Shown here piece after piece: positions 14,421 through 22,464 of a stretch of 64,000 bases of DNA. Source of the stretch: TMP-24 sp041397305. GTDB taxonomy: Bacteria > Pseudomonadota > Alphaproteobacteria > Rhodobacterales > Rhodobacteraceae. Positions within the stretch are counted from its first letter, which is position 1. Each line of letters opens with the position of its first letter. The stretch covers positions 1-64,000 of the forward strand of contig JAWKWX010000010.1 in assembly GCA_041397305.1 (NCBI GenBank), given 5' to 3'. Both the position numbers and the translations under genes were made by a program. The notes beneath the pieces were generated by a model. That model searched no databases. It was given only the letters and a program-made list of their open reading frames with translations, and was not told where the DNA came from.

Positions 14421-17210
14421 TCACCGACCGGCGCCCGGCCGGTTCACTCCTCGCGCCACGATTTCGGCGGTGCGCGCGACATGGCCCGCCAATTCCGACC
14501 TGAGCGCGTCGAGCGACGACATTCCGGTCTCGCGCAGCAGGAATGCCCGCCCACCCGCGCCGATCGCCTCCATATCAAGGGGCCTTTCGGTCAGGAGCCG
14601 CCCCCCGGCCTGCAGCCGCCAGAAGAAGCGATAGGCCGCCTGCAAAGCCTCCTCATCCGCTGCCGATATCAGGCCCGCCCGCCGACCGGCACGCAATTGC
14701 GCCTCGGTCCGCCGCGCGGGATCGGCGGCCCTCAGCGCCGCTGACTGCGCGAGAAGTTCGATATCCTGCAACCGGCCGGGACCGATCTTGGCCTCCCATT
14801 CGCCGTCGGGCGCCTTCGCCGCGAAGATCCTGTCCCGCATCTCGGCGGTGTCGGCGAGAATCGTTTCTCCGTCCGCCTTCGCAATCAGAACCTCGCGCCG
14901 GATCGCCTCGATCTCTGCCGCCAGATCGTCCGGACCGGCCACCGGTCGGGCACGGGTCAGCGCGAGATGTTCCCAGGTCCAGGCCTCGGTCATCTGATAA
15001 TCGCGGAAGGCGGCAAGCGATACGGCCACCGGCCCCTGCCGCCCCGAAGGACGAAGCCGCATGTCGACCTCGTAGAGCCGACCTTCGGCCATCGGCGCGG
15101 TGAGCGCCGTCACGAAAGCCTGCGTGAGCCGCGCATAGTAGGCGCGCGCGGCGAGCGGGCGCGGTCCGTCGGACGCCTCCTGCCCCAGGTCGTCATAGAT
15201 CATCAGAAGATCGAGGTCCGAGGCGGCATTGAGCCGCTCTGCCCCGAGCGAACCCATGCCGAGAACCGCGGCCCCCCGCCCCGGAGGCGCCCCGTGCTTG
15301 CGGGCGAATTCGGCCACGACCGGCACCCAGACCGCTCGGACCGCCGCCCCCGCCAGGTCGGCATATTGCCGCCCCGCCTCGCCCGCATCGATCAGACCAC
15401 GCAGATGATGTACGCCGACACGGAAGTGCCATTCCTTCACCCAGCGCCGGGCGGCATCAAGCTTGCGCTCGTAATCGGGCTCGGCCGCAAGCTCGTCGGA
15501 CAGAAGGGCTGCAAGCGCGCCCGCTCCGGGCCAGGGCGCGAAGAACGATCCGCCGATGACCGCGTCGAGAACGCCGGAGTTCCGCGACAGATGGGCGGCG
15601 AGCCCCGGCGCGGTGCCGCAGATATCGACGATCAGGTCGACAAGCTGCTCGTTCGCCTCAAAGAGAGAGAAAAGCTGCACGCCCGCAGGCAGACCTTTCA
15701 GGAAACCGTCGAACTGGTTCAGCGCCTCGGCCGGATTGGCGGCGTCCCCGAGACGACGCAGGATTTCCGGCTGGAGCCGCTTGAATATCCGCACCGCGCG
15801 TTCGGACCTGAGCGCCGGATAGGCGCGCCAGCCATCGACTGTTGCGCGCATCTCCGCCGTGATGTCCGGACCGGCGCGCCGCGCCTCGCCGGGCGCGAAG
15901 AAACCCTCGGTCAGCTCCGCCACCCGTTCGAACCGCGCCTTGAGATGCGCGCGGAACGCTTCCGTGTCGCCCTCGCCGCACATCCGCGCGATACGTTCCA
16001 CCCCCTCGGGCGTCACCGGCAGATCATGGGTCTGGGCATCCTGCACCATCTGCACGCGATGTTCGATATCGCGCAGCGCCCGGTAGTGCCGCGTCAGTTC
16101 TTCGGCCGCCTCCTGCGTCACCCAGCCCTTCGCGGCCAGGGCCGTGAGCCCCGGCACCGTGCCGCGCTGCCTCAGGTCCGGATCGCGACCGCCGGCGATC
16201 AGTTGGCGGGTCTGGGTGAAAAACTCGATCTCGCGGATGCCGCCGACGCCGAGCTTGATGTCATGGCCTTCAAGAACAACCGGCCCGTGCAGGCCCTTGT
16301 GGTCGCGGATGCGCAGCCGCATGTCATGGGCATCCTGGATCGCCGCGAAATCGAGATGCCGGCGCCAGACGAACGGCGTGAGCGCCGTCAGGAACCGCGC
16401 GCCCGCCGCCAGATCGCCGCCCGAGGGACGCGCCTTGATATAGGCCGCGCGCTCCCAGGTCCGACCCTGCGCCTCGTAATAGCTTTCCGCCGCCGACATG
16501 GAGATGCAGACCGGCGTCACCGAGGCATCTGGGCGGAGCCTGAGGTCGGTGCGGAAAACATAGCCTTCGGCGGTCAGGTCGCTGAGAAGCGCGGTCATCC
16601 GCCGCACCACGCGGATGAACGACGCACGCGCCTCCTGCACGTCGTCCGCCGGAATACGGCTGTCATCGAAGAGGCAGATGAGGTCGATATCGGAGGAATA
16701 GTTCAGCTCCCCCGCCCCCATCTTGCCCATGGCAAGCGCCACCATGCCGCCCGCTGTTTCGGCATCCTCCGGCGTCGCACCGGGAAGCCGCCCGCGCCGG
16801 ATCTCGTCCCCCACCAGCGCGCGGAGCGCCAATGTGACCGCCCGGTCGGCAAGCGCGGTCAGCGCGCCGGTGACTGCCTCCAGCGTCCAGACCCCGCCAA
16901 GGTCGGCAAGGCCGGCGAGAAGCGCAACCTGGCGCTTCGAGCGGCGCAGAAGGGGGCCGAGCGCCTCGCTGCCCTGTCCCTCGCCCTCTGCCAGCACTGA
17001 CGCGAGCGCGGCCTCGGGATCGTCAAGCGCTGCCTCCAGCCACTCCGCTTCCCGCTCCATCAGCCCGGCGAGATAGGGGCTGCAACCGGCGGCTCCGACG
17101 AGCAGCTCCCGCACCGCCGGGTCGAGATGGGCGAAACGTGCGCCAAGGTCGGCGCCGCGATCGGGCTCGTAGGGGATTGGGCAACGGGTAAGGCGCGCGG
17201 CAAATTTCAT
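14421..17210 (-). CDS. glnE: Glutamine synthetase adenylyltransferase / adenylyl-removing enzyme
   Basis: 929 residues, normal for GlnE. Two nucleotidyltransferase halves are seen. The N-terminal deadenylylase half contains MGKMGAGELNYSSDIDL (about 160-176). The C-terminal adenylylase half contains the degenerate counterpart MGSLGAERLNAASDLDLLM (about 651-669). The central helical linker carries KLGVGGIREIEFFTQTRQL. GlnE attaches and removes AMP on glutamine synthetase in response to PII and glutamine, so it tunes ammonium assimilation. The start is the ATG at 17210; no clear Shine-Dalgarno competes. It is divergent from the YbaK-like gene, with a 190-base interval containing an unexplained hairpin. 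Confidence 0.96.
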   Translation of the reverse strand: MKFAARLTRCPIPYEPDRGADLGARFAHLDPAVRELLVGAAGCSPYLAGLMEREAEWLEAALDDPEAALASVLAEGEGQGSEALGPLLRRSKRQVALLAGLADLGGVWTLEAVTGALTALADRAVTLALRALVGDEIRRGRLPGATPEDAETAGGMVALAMGKMGAGELNYSSDIDLICLFDDSRIPADDVQEARASFIRVVRRMTALLSDLTAEGYVFRTDLRLRPDASVTPVCISMSAAESYYEAQGRTWERAAYIKARPSGGDLAAGARFLTALTPFVWRRHLDFAAIQDAHDMRLRIRDHKGLHGPVVLEGHDIKLGVGGIREIEFFTQTRQLIAGGRDPDLRQRGTVPGLTALAAKGWVTQEAAEELTRHYRALRDIEHRVQMVQDAQTHDLPVTPEGVERIARMCGEGDTEAFRAHLKARFERVAELTEGFFAPGEARRAGPDITAEMRATVDGWRAYPALRSERAVRIFKRLQPEILRRLGDAANPAEALNQFDGFLKGLPAGVQLFSLFEANEQLVDLIVDICGTAPGLAAHLSRNSGVLDAVIGGSFFAPWPGAGALAALLSDELAAEPDYERKLDAARRWVKEWHFRVGVHHLRGLIDAGEAGRQYADLAGAAVRAVWVPVVAEFARKHGAPPGRGAAVLGMGSLGAERLNAASDLDLLMIYDDLGQEASDGPRPLAARAYYARLTQAFVTALTAPMAEGRLYEVDMRLRPSGRQGPVAVSLAAFRDYQMTEAWTWEHLALTRARPVAGPDDLAAEIEAIRREVLIAKADGETILADTAEMRDRIFAAKAPDGEWEAKIGPGRLQDIELLAQSAALRAADPARRTEAQLRAGRRAGLISAADEEALQAAYRFFWRLQAGGRLLTERPLDMEAIGAGGRAFLLRETGMSSLDALRSELAGHVARTAEIVARGVNRPGAGR

Positions 17211-17309
17211 GCGCCGACCCTAGGCGGGCGCCGGTCCGGCTTCAACCCGTCCGGCAAGCCTTCTCGGGCACTTCGTTTCCCGTCGGCGCGGTTGCCTCGC
17301 CTGGCGTGC

Positions 17310-17338
17310 CCGAAGGGCGCGGCAGCCCCGCCCTTCGG
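17310..17338. other. Perfect 10-bp inverted repeat between glnE and the YbaK-like gene
   Basis: CCGAAGGGCG (17310-17319) and CGCCCTTCGG (17329-17338) around a 9-base loop. It lies between two divergently transcribed starts, so it is not a terminator of either, and it has no T-run. It could be a regulatory hairpin or protein-binding site, or a leftover of a repeat element. Confidence 0.45.
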
Positions 17339-17400
17339 CCGTGGCCACTGTTGCATCCCCGCCGGTTTCACGCTTCTCTCGCCGAAAAGGGAGGGGCGGG

Positions 17401-17871
17401 ATGAGCAAGTCGCTCGCACGCGTGCGCGCCGCGCTGGAAGCGGCAGGCGAAAGGGTCGAGATCGTCGAGGCCCCGGCGGAAACCCGCACGGCGGAACAGG
17501 CCGCCGCCTGCGCAGGGTGCCTGACCGACCAGATCGCCAAATCGATCATCTTCAGGGGCGAGGCCAGCGGGCATATCGTCCTCTTCATCACCGCGGGCGG
17601 CAACCGCGTGGACCCGGCGAAAGCCAGCGCAGCGGCGGGCCAGCCGCTTGGCCGGGCCGACGCCGATCAGGTCCGCGCCGAAACCGGCTTCGCCATTGGC
17701 GGGGTGGCGCCCATCGGCCATCTGAGCCCGGTCCCGAGCTTTTTCGATCCCCGCCTTCTGGACTTCGACCGGGTCTGGGCGGCGGCGGGAACCCCGCGCC
17801 ATATCTTCGCCATCGCGCCCCGGCGTCTTCTGGACCTGACCGGCGCGCAGGTCGCCGATTTCACCGGCTGA
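17401..17871 (+). CDS. YbaK/EbsC (ProX-like) aminoacyl-tRNA deacylase-type protein
   Basis: 156 residues covering the whole YbaK domain. LTDQIAKSIIFRG holds the conserved lysine (about 47), and GGNRVDPAKASAAAG, FAIGGVAPIGH and the final GTPRHIFAIAPRRLL motifs follow in the expected order. These free-standing editing proteins hydrolyse mischarged tRNAs such as Cys- or Ala-tRNA(Pro) or act on other misacylated tRNAs. Start: ATG 17401, directly behind GGGAGGGGCGGG. It is divergent from glnE and appears to be a single-gene unit. Confidence 0.88.
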   Translation: MSKSLARVRAALEAAGERVEIVEAPAETRTAEQAAACAGCLTDQIAKSIIFRGEASGHIVLFITAGGNRVDPAKASAAAGQPLGRADADQVRAETGFAIGGVAPIGHLSPVPSFFDPRLLDFDRVWAAAGTPRHIFAIAPRRLLDLTGAQVADFTG

Positions 17872-17946
17872 GCGCCGTTTTGCGGGTGATGTTAAATTAG
17901 TTTACATTTCCTCTTGACGAACGCGGCCGAAGACCCAATCTTGGCA

Positions 17947-17965
17947 ATGTGAAAGACGTTCACAT
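17947..17965. promoter_or_regulatory. Palindromic operator-like site upstream of the DUF2852 gene
   Basis: ATGTGAA (17947-17953) and TTCACAT (17959-17965) form a 7-5-7 inverted repeat, 45 bases before the start at 18010. TTGACG at 17914-17919, with AATCTT 17 bases on, could be the promoter, which would put the palindrome at about the start of transcription, a repressor-like position. The binder is unknown. Confidence 0.45.
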
Positions 17966-18009
17966 CCGGTTCCCGGATATCTGGCTCACACTGGTTCACG
18001 GAGGGACCT

Positions 18010-18474
18010 ATGACCACGACAACCGCTTCATGGCCCACGCGCGCCGAGCTCTGGCTTGACGAACGCGGCAAGGGCGCCTGGATCGCCGCCATGGTGCTTG
18101 GCTTTATCTTCTTCTGGCCGGTGGGCCTTGCGCTTCTGGCCTACATGATCTGGAGCAAACGCATGTTCTCGAAAGGATGCGGCGCGCGCGCCATGCGCGA
18201 CCACGGGCACGGCCCTTGGGCCAACCGCCACCGCCACGGCTTCCGCTCGTCCGGCAATTCGGCCTTCGATTCCTACAAGGCCGACACGCTCGACCGGCTT
18301 GAGCGCGAGCAGGCAGAATTCGAGGCTTTCCTCGAACGGCTGCGGGCCTCGAAAGACAAGTCCGAATTCGACCAGTATCTCGATGAACGCGCCCGCCAGG
18401 CGCGCGATGAGACGCCGGCCGAAGAGGCAGACCCGCGCGACGACGACCGCGCCCCCCAGCGCGGCAGCTACTGA
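18010..18474 (+). CDS. DUF2852 membrane protein
   Basis: 154 residues. A single hydrophobic helix pair or hairpin lies at about residues 22-46 (GAWIAAMVLGFIFFWPVGLALLAYMIW). It is followed by a basic, His- and Gly-rich stretch and a charged coiled-coil-like tail (ADTLDRLEREQAEFEAFLERL). This is the DUF2852 layout found in Rhizobiales and Rhodobacterales; function is unknown. Start: ATG 18010 after GGAGGGACC. A palindromic site lies upstream and a strong hairpin downstream (18530-18552), so it is probably monocistronic. Confidence 0.88.
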   Translation: MTTTTASWPTRAELWLDERGKGAWIAAMVLGFIFFWPVGLALLAYMIWSKRMFSKGCGARAMRDHGHGPWANRHRHGFRSSGNSAFDSYKADTLDRLEREQAEFEAFLERLRASKDKSEFDQYLDERARQARDETPAEEADPRDDDRAPQRGSY

Positions 18475-18529
18475 CGCCAGCCGCCAGGCGCCGGCCCCCC
18501 GCGGCCCGTCCCCTTCGGCGTGTCAGTCG

Positions 18530-18562
18530 ACCGGCCCCCTCGCGGGGCCGGTTCGCGTTTGT
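18530..18562 (+). terminator. Terminator-like hairpin after the DUF2852 gene
   Basis: ACCGGCCCC and GGGGCCGGT form a nine-base perfect stem with a 5-base loop (18530-18552), followed by a weak T-rich stretch TCGCGTTTG. It lies 56 bases past the stop codon. Confidence 0.55.
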
Positions 18563-18721
18563 GGACTGTCACGAAGTGACGCGACCGATTGTGCGCCCGC
18601 TCACAGAGTTCCGATCACTGTGTGCGAGGTGCGAGGCGCATCATGGCGCCTGCCCGCATTGACTCCCGCCCGGCCCCGGCTCATGCAGGGGTGCCAAACC
18701 GGACCAAGCGGAGACATGGCG

Positions 18722-19369
18722 ATGATCAAGCTCGATATCATCTCGGACGTGGCCTGCCCCTGGTGCTATGTCGGCAAGGCCTATCTCGACCGGGCGCTCG
18801 AAGCGCGGCCCGACCATCCGTTCGAGATCGAGTGGCATCCCTACCAGCTCAACCCCGACATGCCGCCCGAAGGGATGAAGCGCGCAGATTACCTGTCGGC
18901 CAAGTTCGGCTCGCGCGAGAACATCCTGCGCACCCATGCGCCGCTGATCGAACATGGCGAAAAGGCCGGGATAGAGTTCGACCTGCCTGCCGTCGAACGT
19001 TCCCCCAACACGCTCGATGCCCATCGGCTGATCCACTGGGCGGGGCTTGAGGCTCGCCAGACCGCGATGGTTTCGGCCCTCTTCCGCGCCTATTGGCGCG
19101 AGGGCAAGGATATCGGCGACCGCACGCAGCTTGCCGATCTGGCCGGGGCGGTCGGACTGGACCGGGCGATGATCGCGCGGCTTCTGGACAGCGACGCCGA
19201 CCGCACCGATATTTCCGCCCGCGTCGCCAACGCCCGGAACAAGGGCGTCAGCGGCGTACCGGCCTTCGTCATCGCCGGGCGCCATGTGGTGCAGGGCGCG
19301 CAGCCGACCGAGGTCTGGACCGGCATCATCGACGACATCAATGCCCAGCTGAAAGAACGCAGCGCATGA
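18722..19369 (+). CDS. DsbA-family oxidoreductase (FrnE-like)
   Basis: 215 residues. The thioredoxin-fold active site CPWC is at residues 12-15 (DVACPWCYVGKAYLD), with the cis-Pro loop KGVSGVPAFVIAGRH near 175-190. This is the cytoplasmic FrnE/2-hydroxychromene-2-carboxylate-isomerase-like DsbA group; there is no signal peptide. FrnE proteins act in oxidative-stress or polyketide pathways, so the exact role is open. The start at ATG 18722 has GGAG eight bases upstream; ATG 18716, two codons earlier, is possible but too close to it. Its stop overlaps the MFS transporter start (ATGA). Confidence 0.88.
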   Translation: MIKLDIISDVACPWCYVGKAYLDRALEARPDHPFEIEWHPYQLNPDMPPEGMKRADYLSAKFGSRENILRTHAPLIEHGEKAGIEFDLPAVERSPNTLDAHRLIHWAGLEARQTAMVSALFRAYWREGKDIGDRTQLADLAGAVGLDRAMIARLLDSDADRTDISARVANARNKGVSGVPAFVIAGRHVVQGAQPTEVWTGIIDDINAQLKERSA

Positions 19370-20565
19370 GCGATATTCCCGTCCCCGCCACCGCGATCCG
19401 GCGGCTGGCGCTTCCCGAATTCACCGCGATGCTGGCGATGCTTTTCGCCACCATCGCCTTTTCCATCGACGCGATGCTGCCCGCCTTGCCGCAGATCGCG
19501 GCCGAACTGTCGCCCGATGCGCCCAACCGCGCGCAGCTGATCCTGTCGGCCTTCGTCCTTGGCATGGGCACCGGCACCCTGTTCGCCGGTCCGCTGTCGG
19601 ATGCGTTCGGGCGCAAGCCGATCATCGCGGCCGGGCTCGTGGTCTATGTCGGGGCGGCGCTTCTGGCGCGCGAGGCCGACGGGCTTGAATTCCTGCTTGC
19701 CGCGCGGTTCCTGCAGGGCCTTGGCGCCTCCGGCCCGCGGATCGCGGGCGTCGCGCTAAGCCGCGATCTTTATGAAGGGCGAGAGATGGCGCGGGTCATG
19801 TCCTTTGTGATGATGGTTTTCATGGTCGTACCCGCGCTTGCCCCGATGATCGGCGCGGGCGTGATCGCGATCTCAAGCTGGCATGGCATCTTCCTCGCCT
19901 TCGCCGCCTTCGGCCTTGTCGCCATCAGCTGGGTCAGCCTGCGCCAGCCCGAAACGCTGCCCGTCACGGCGCGGCGCCCCCTGCAGGGCGCGGTGATCCT
20001 CGACGGGTTGCTGCAGGTCGTGCGGTCGCGAGAGGTCCGACTTTACACGGTCGTGATGACGCTCGGCTTCGGTCAGATGTTCGCGCTCCTCTCCTCGATC
20101 CAGCAGATATTCGACCAGACCTACGGCAAGGCGCAGTCCTTTCCCTATTGGTTCGCGCTTATCGCGGCCTTCTCGGCCTCGGCCTCGTTCATCAACGGTC
20201 GTCTGGTGGGGCGCCTCGGCATGCGCAAGCTGGTGCTCACGGCCTATCTGGGGCAGTTCGCTCTCTCGGCCGTCATGGTCGCGCTCTTCCTCTCGGGCGC
20301 CGGTTCCTTCCTGGCCTTCTACATCTGGGCAACGAGCGTCTTCTTCATCGCGGGCTTCACCTTCGGCAATCTGAACGCTCTGGCGATGCAGACGATGGGC
20401 CATGTCGCGGGCATGGCCACCTCGGTCATCGCGGCGATCTCCACCGTGCTCGCGGTCGCCATTGCCGGGCCGGTCGGCCTTGCCTTCGACGGCACGTCCG
20501 TGCCCGCGATGATCGGCGCTGCCCTGTGTTCCGGTCTCGCCTACCTTCTGATGCGCCGCGCCTGA
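19366..20565 (+). CDS. Bcr/CflA-type multidrug MFS transporter
   Basis: 399 residues with about 12 hydrophobic helices. Family motifs include SIDAMLPALPQIAAEL (helix 1), the MFS motif A GPLSDAFGRKPIIAAG (about 76-91) and the helix-4 stretch ARFLQGLGASGPRIAG, where Bcr relatives have RFLQGLGAA. This family exports drugs (bicyclomycin, chloramphenicol, sulfonamides) or metabolites using the proton gradient. Start: ATG 19366, overlapping the FrnE-like gene by four bases, so the two are translated together. The substrate is unknown. Confidence 0.88.
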   Translation: MSDIPVPATAIRRLALPEFTAMLAMLFATIAFSIDAMLPALPQIAAELSPDAPNRAQLILSAFVLGMGTGTLFAGPLSDAFGRKPIIAAGLVVYVGAALLAREADGLEFLLAARFLQGLGASGPRIAGVALSRDLYEGREMARVMSFVMMVFMVVPALAPMIGAGVIAISSWHGIFLAFAAFGLVAISWVSLRQPETLPVTARRPLQGAVILDGLLQVVRSREVRLYTVVMTLGFGQMFALLSSIQQIFDQTYGKAQSFPYWFALIAAFSASASFINGRLVGRLGMRKLVLTAYLGQFALSAVMVALFLSGAGSFLAFYIWATSVFFIAGFTFGNLNALAMQTMGHVAGMATSVIAAISTVLAVAIAGPVGLAFDGTSVPAMIGAALCSGLAYLLMRRA

Positions 20566-20652
20566 GAACACCGGCACCGGGCATCTGGGCCTTGACCCGC
20601 CCCGGTGCACTTCCCATGATCGGGTGCAGGGTCCGACGCCTTCGGGGGCTTC

Positions 20653-20976
20653 ATGTCGCAGGTAACCTTGTCCGGCTTCCTTCTCTGCCGATCGCTCGAG
20701 GAGGCCGACCGCATCTCGCACCTCCTGCCCGACCATATCCGCCTGACCCGCGCCGAACCCGGCTGCATCCTGTTCGAGGTCATCCGCTCCATGGCCGATC
20801 CGGCACGCTTTGCCGTGCGCGAAATCTTCGCCAGCCGCGCCGATCTGGAGGCGCATACCGCGCGGGTGAAAGCCTCGGACTGGGGGCGGGCGACGAAAGG
20901 CATCCCGCGCGACTACGTGCTGACGATTGGCGGCAAGGACAAGCGCTATGCCTTTCCCGGCAGCGACCCGGACTGA
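20653..20976 (+). CDS. Antibiotic-biosynthesis-monooxygenase (ABM) domain protein, putative quinol monooxygenase
   Basis: 107 residues. A ferredoxin-like ABM fold is seen in the ordered motifs LSGFLLCRSLEEADRI, HIRLTRAEPGCILFEVIRS, FAVREIFASRADLEAHTAR. EPGC and the final helix with HTAR are typical. Members are cofactor-free monooxygenases or heme-degrading proteins; YgiN is a quinol monooxygenase. The specific substrate is not visible. It lies 87 bases after the transporter gene on the same strand, so cotranscription is possible. Confidence 0.82.
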   Translation: MSQVTLSGFLLCRSLEEADRISHLLPDHIRLTRAEPGCILFEVIRSMADPARFAVREIFASRADLEAHTARVKASDWGRATKGIPRDYVLTIGGKDKRYAFPGSDPD

Positions 20977-21019
20977 TACGGGGCCGTCTCAGCCACCCGC
21001 GATCTCTGCCGCCCGTGAT

Positions 21020-21643
21020 TCACCCACCGGCGATCGCGCGCACGTAATTGGCGGTTTCCGCATAGGGCGGGATGCCGCCATATTTCTCCACCGCCTCGGG
21101 TCCGGCATTGTAGGCCGCAAGCGCGAGCTTCCAGTCGCCGAACCGGTCGTACATCATCCGAAGATAGCGCGCGCCACCGTCTAGGTTCTGATGTGGGTCG
21201 GTTTCGTCGACGCCAAGCCGGTCAGCCGTCGAGGGCATCAATTGCGCAAGCCCGGTCGCGCCCTTGTGCGATACCGCCCCTGCGTTCCAGCCGGACTCCT
21301 GCTGGACGAGCCGCAGGAACAGATCCTCGGGCACGCCATGCTTTTGCGCCGCCGATCTGGCGGCATCGAGATAGGCACCACGATAGCGGCCCGAATAGCC
21401 GGGCAGGACTGTCGCATCAAGACCAGCCGCCGCGGCTTCCTTGCCATGCGGCGTCAGCTTGACCGAATCCGCATATTGCGCCGCAGCGCGCCCGTCGAGC
21501 ACCGCGAGCTGCTGGTTGAACACGGCTGACCGGTTGGTTTTCTGGCCCTTCTTCGGCAGCCACAGACCCTCGGCCGAAACGGCCGACGCACCAAGCGCGA
21601 TCAGCGCCACCGAAAGCGCGGCGCAGACTGTCCCTTTCCGCAT
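21020..21643 (-). CDS. Lytic transglycosylase, SLT family, exported
   Basis: 207 residues. A signal peptide covers residues 1-24 (LSVALIALGASAVSA). The SLT domain begins near residue 100. The catalytic Glu is Glu116 in VQQESGWN, followed by SHKGATGLAQLMPSTA, NLDGGARYL and ALAAYNAGPEAV, the standard motifs. It cleaves peptidoglycan glycan strands in the periplasm to anhydromuropeptides. No partner secretion genes are adjacent, so it is probably a general cell-wall remodelling enzyme. Confidence 0.93.
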   Translation of the reverse strand: MRKGTVCAALSVALIALGASAVSAEGLWLPKKGQKTNRSAVFNQQLAVLDGRAAAQYADSVKLTPHGKEAAAAGLDATVLPGYSGRYRGAYLDAARSAAQKHGVPEDLFLRLVQQESGWNAGAVSHKGATGLAQLMPSTADRLGVDETDPHQNLDGGARYLRMMYDRFGDWKLALAAYNAGPEAVEKYGGIPPYAETANYVRAIAGG

Positions 21644-21709
21644 CCGTCCCCTGCCCTTTTTCCTGCCGAGACGCGCGGGACTATATCGCTGCCCCGCCTG
21701 ACGATCCAG

Positions 21710-22255
21710 TCAGGAATTCGGCGCCCCGCGCCCGCCGTCCGTGGAGGGCCGGACCGAGCCGTTCAGGATGTCCTCGATCAGCAGGCTGACGAGCTGCCCG
21801 CGCCCGCCAAGGCCCGACTTGCGGTAGATGGCGTTCAGCTGGCTCTTCACCGTGCCCTCCGCCGCGCCGCGCAGGCTGGCGATCTCGGCGATGGAGAAGC
21901 CCTTGATGGTGAACTGCGCCACCTCCGCCTCGGCGGGGGTCAGGGCCCAGCTTTCGAAATAGCCCTGCATCAGCCCGTGCAGCGCACCGGATGCCGCGGA
22001 CAGCGCGCGCTCCGCCCGTTCGTGCTGGCGCAGGAGCCAGCGCAGGAAATAGCCTTCGACGAGGATCGCCGCGACAAGGCCGACATTGGCCACAAGTTCC
22101 AGCGTGATGTGAAAATCAAAGCCGCCGCCGGGCACGAGTTCGGCATAATCGTCAAGGACATCGCCCACGAACATCGCCGCACAGACCGCCTGCACCACCA
22201 TGAGCGCGATCAGCAGCGTCTCCAGCCGGAACCGCGTGACAAGCTTTTGAATCAT
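21710..22255 (-). CDS. Membrane-anchored LuxR-type (GerE) transcription regulator
   Basis: 181 residues. Two hydrophobic segments lie near the N-terminus (about 12-32 and 50-72), with a short polar loop between them. A LuxR/GerE helix-turn-helix follows at about 105-165 (LTPAEAEVAQFTIKGFSIAEIASLRGAAEGTVKSQLNAIY and IYRKSGLGGRGQLVSLLIEDIL, given in two parts). There is no receiver or autoinducer-binding domain. The DNA-binding domain appears tethered to the inner membrane, like other roseobacter membrane LuxR proteins. The signal it reads is unknown. It is divergent from ssb. Confidence 0.8.
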   Translation of the reverse strand: MIQKLVTRFRLETLLIALMVVQAVCAAMFVGDVLDDYAELVPGGGFDFHITLELVANVGLVAAILVEGYFLRWLLRQHERAERALSAASGALHGLMQGYFESWALTPAEAEVAQFTIKGFSIAEIASLRGAAEGTVKSQLNAIYRKSGLGGRGQLVSLLIEDILNGSVRPSTDGGRGAPNS

Positions 22256-22383
22256 CGTCCCATCGCCCCATCTGACCCGGCTTGCACTCTAGGGCCTCGG
22301 CGTTCGGGACGGAAGCCACCGGGGCCGGTCGCGGCGCGCAAAGGCGTCCGGGGCGCCGCATGACCGATTTCGCAGGGTGGCAT

Positions 22384-22398
22384 GAACGGTTCATTAAC
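22384..22398. promoter_or_regulatory. Possible degenerate LexA site upstream of ssb
   Basis: GAAC-N7-TAAC at 22384-22398 is one base from the GAAC-N7-GAAC LexA site used by this group (compare the lexA promoter here). It overlaps the perfect 13-base palindrome ATGAACGGTTCAT (22382-22394). It lies about 70 bases before ssb and also precedes the divergent LuxR-type gene. The match is weak. Confidence 0.3.
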
Positions 22399-22464
22399 CT
22401 TAAAGTGATGCATTAACGGAACATCAGGATTCGCGGCGGGATTCGCGTCAGTGCGAGGGAGATC

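Noticed and set aside
14967..17000. Antisense frame of about 680 codons opposite glnE
   Set aside because: It mirrors glnE and contains no motif. Long GC-rich reverse frames are expected here.
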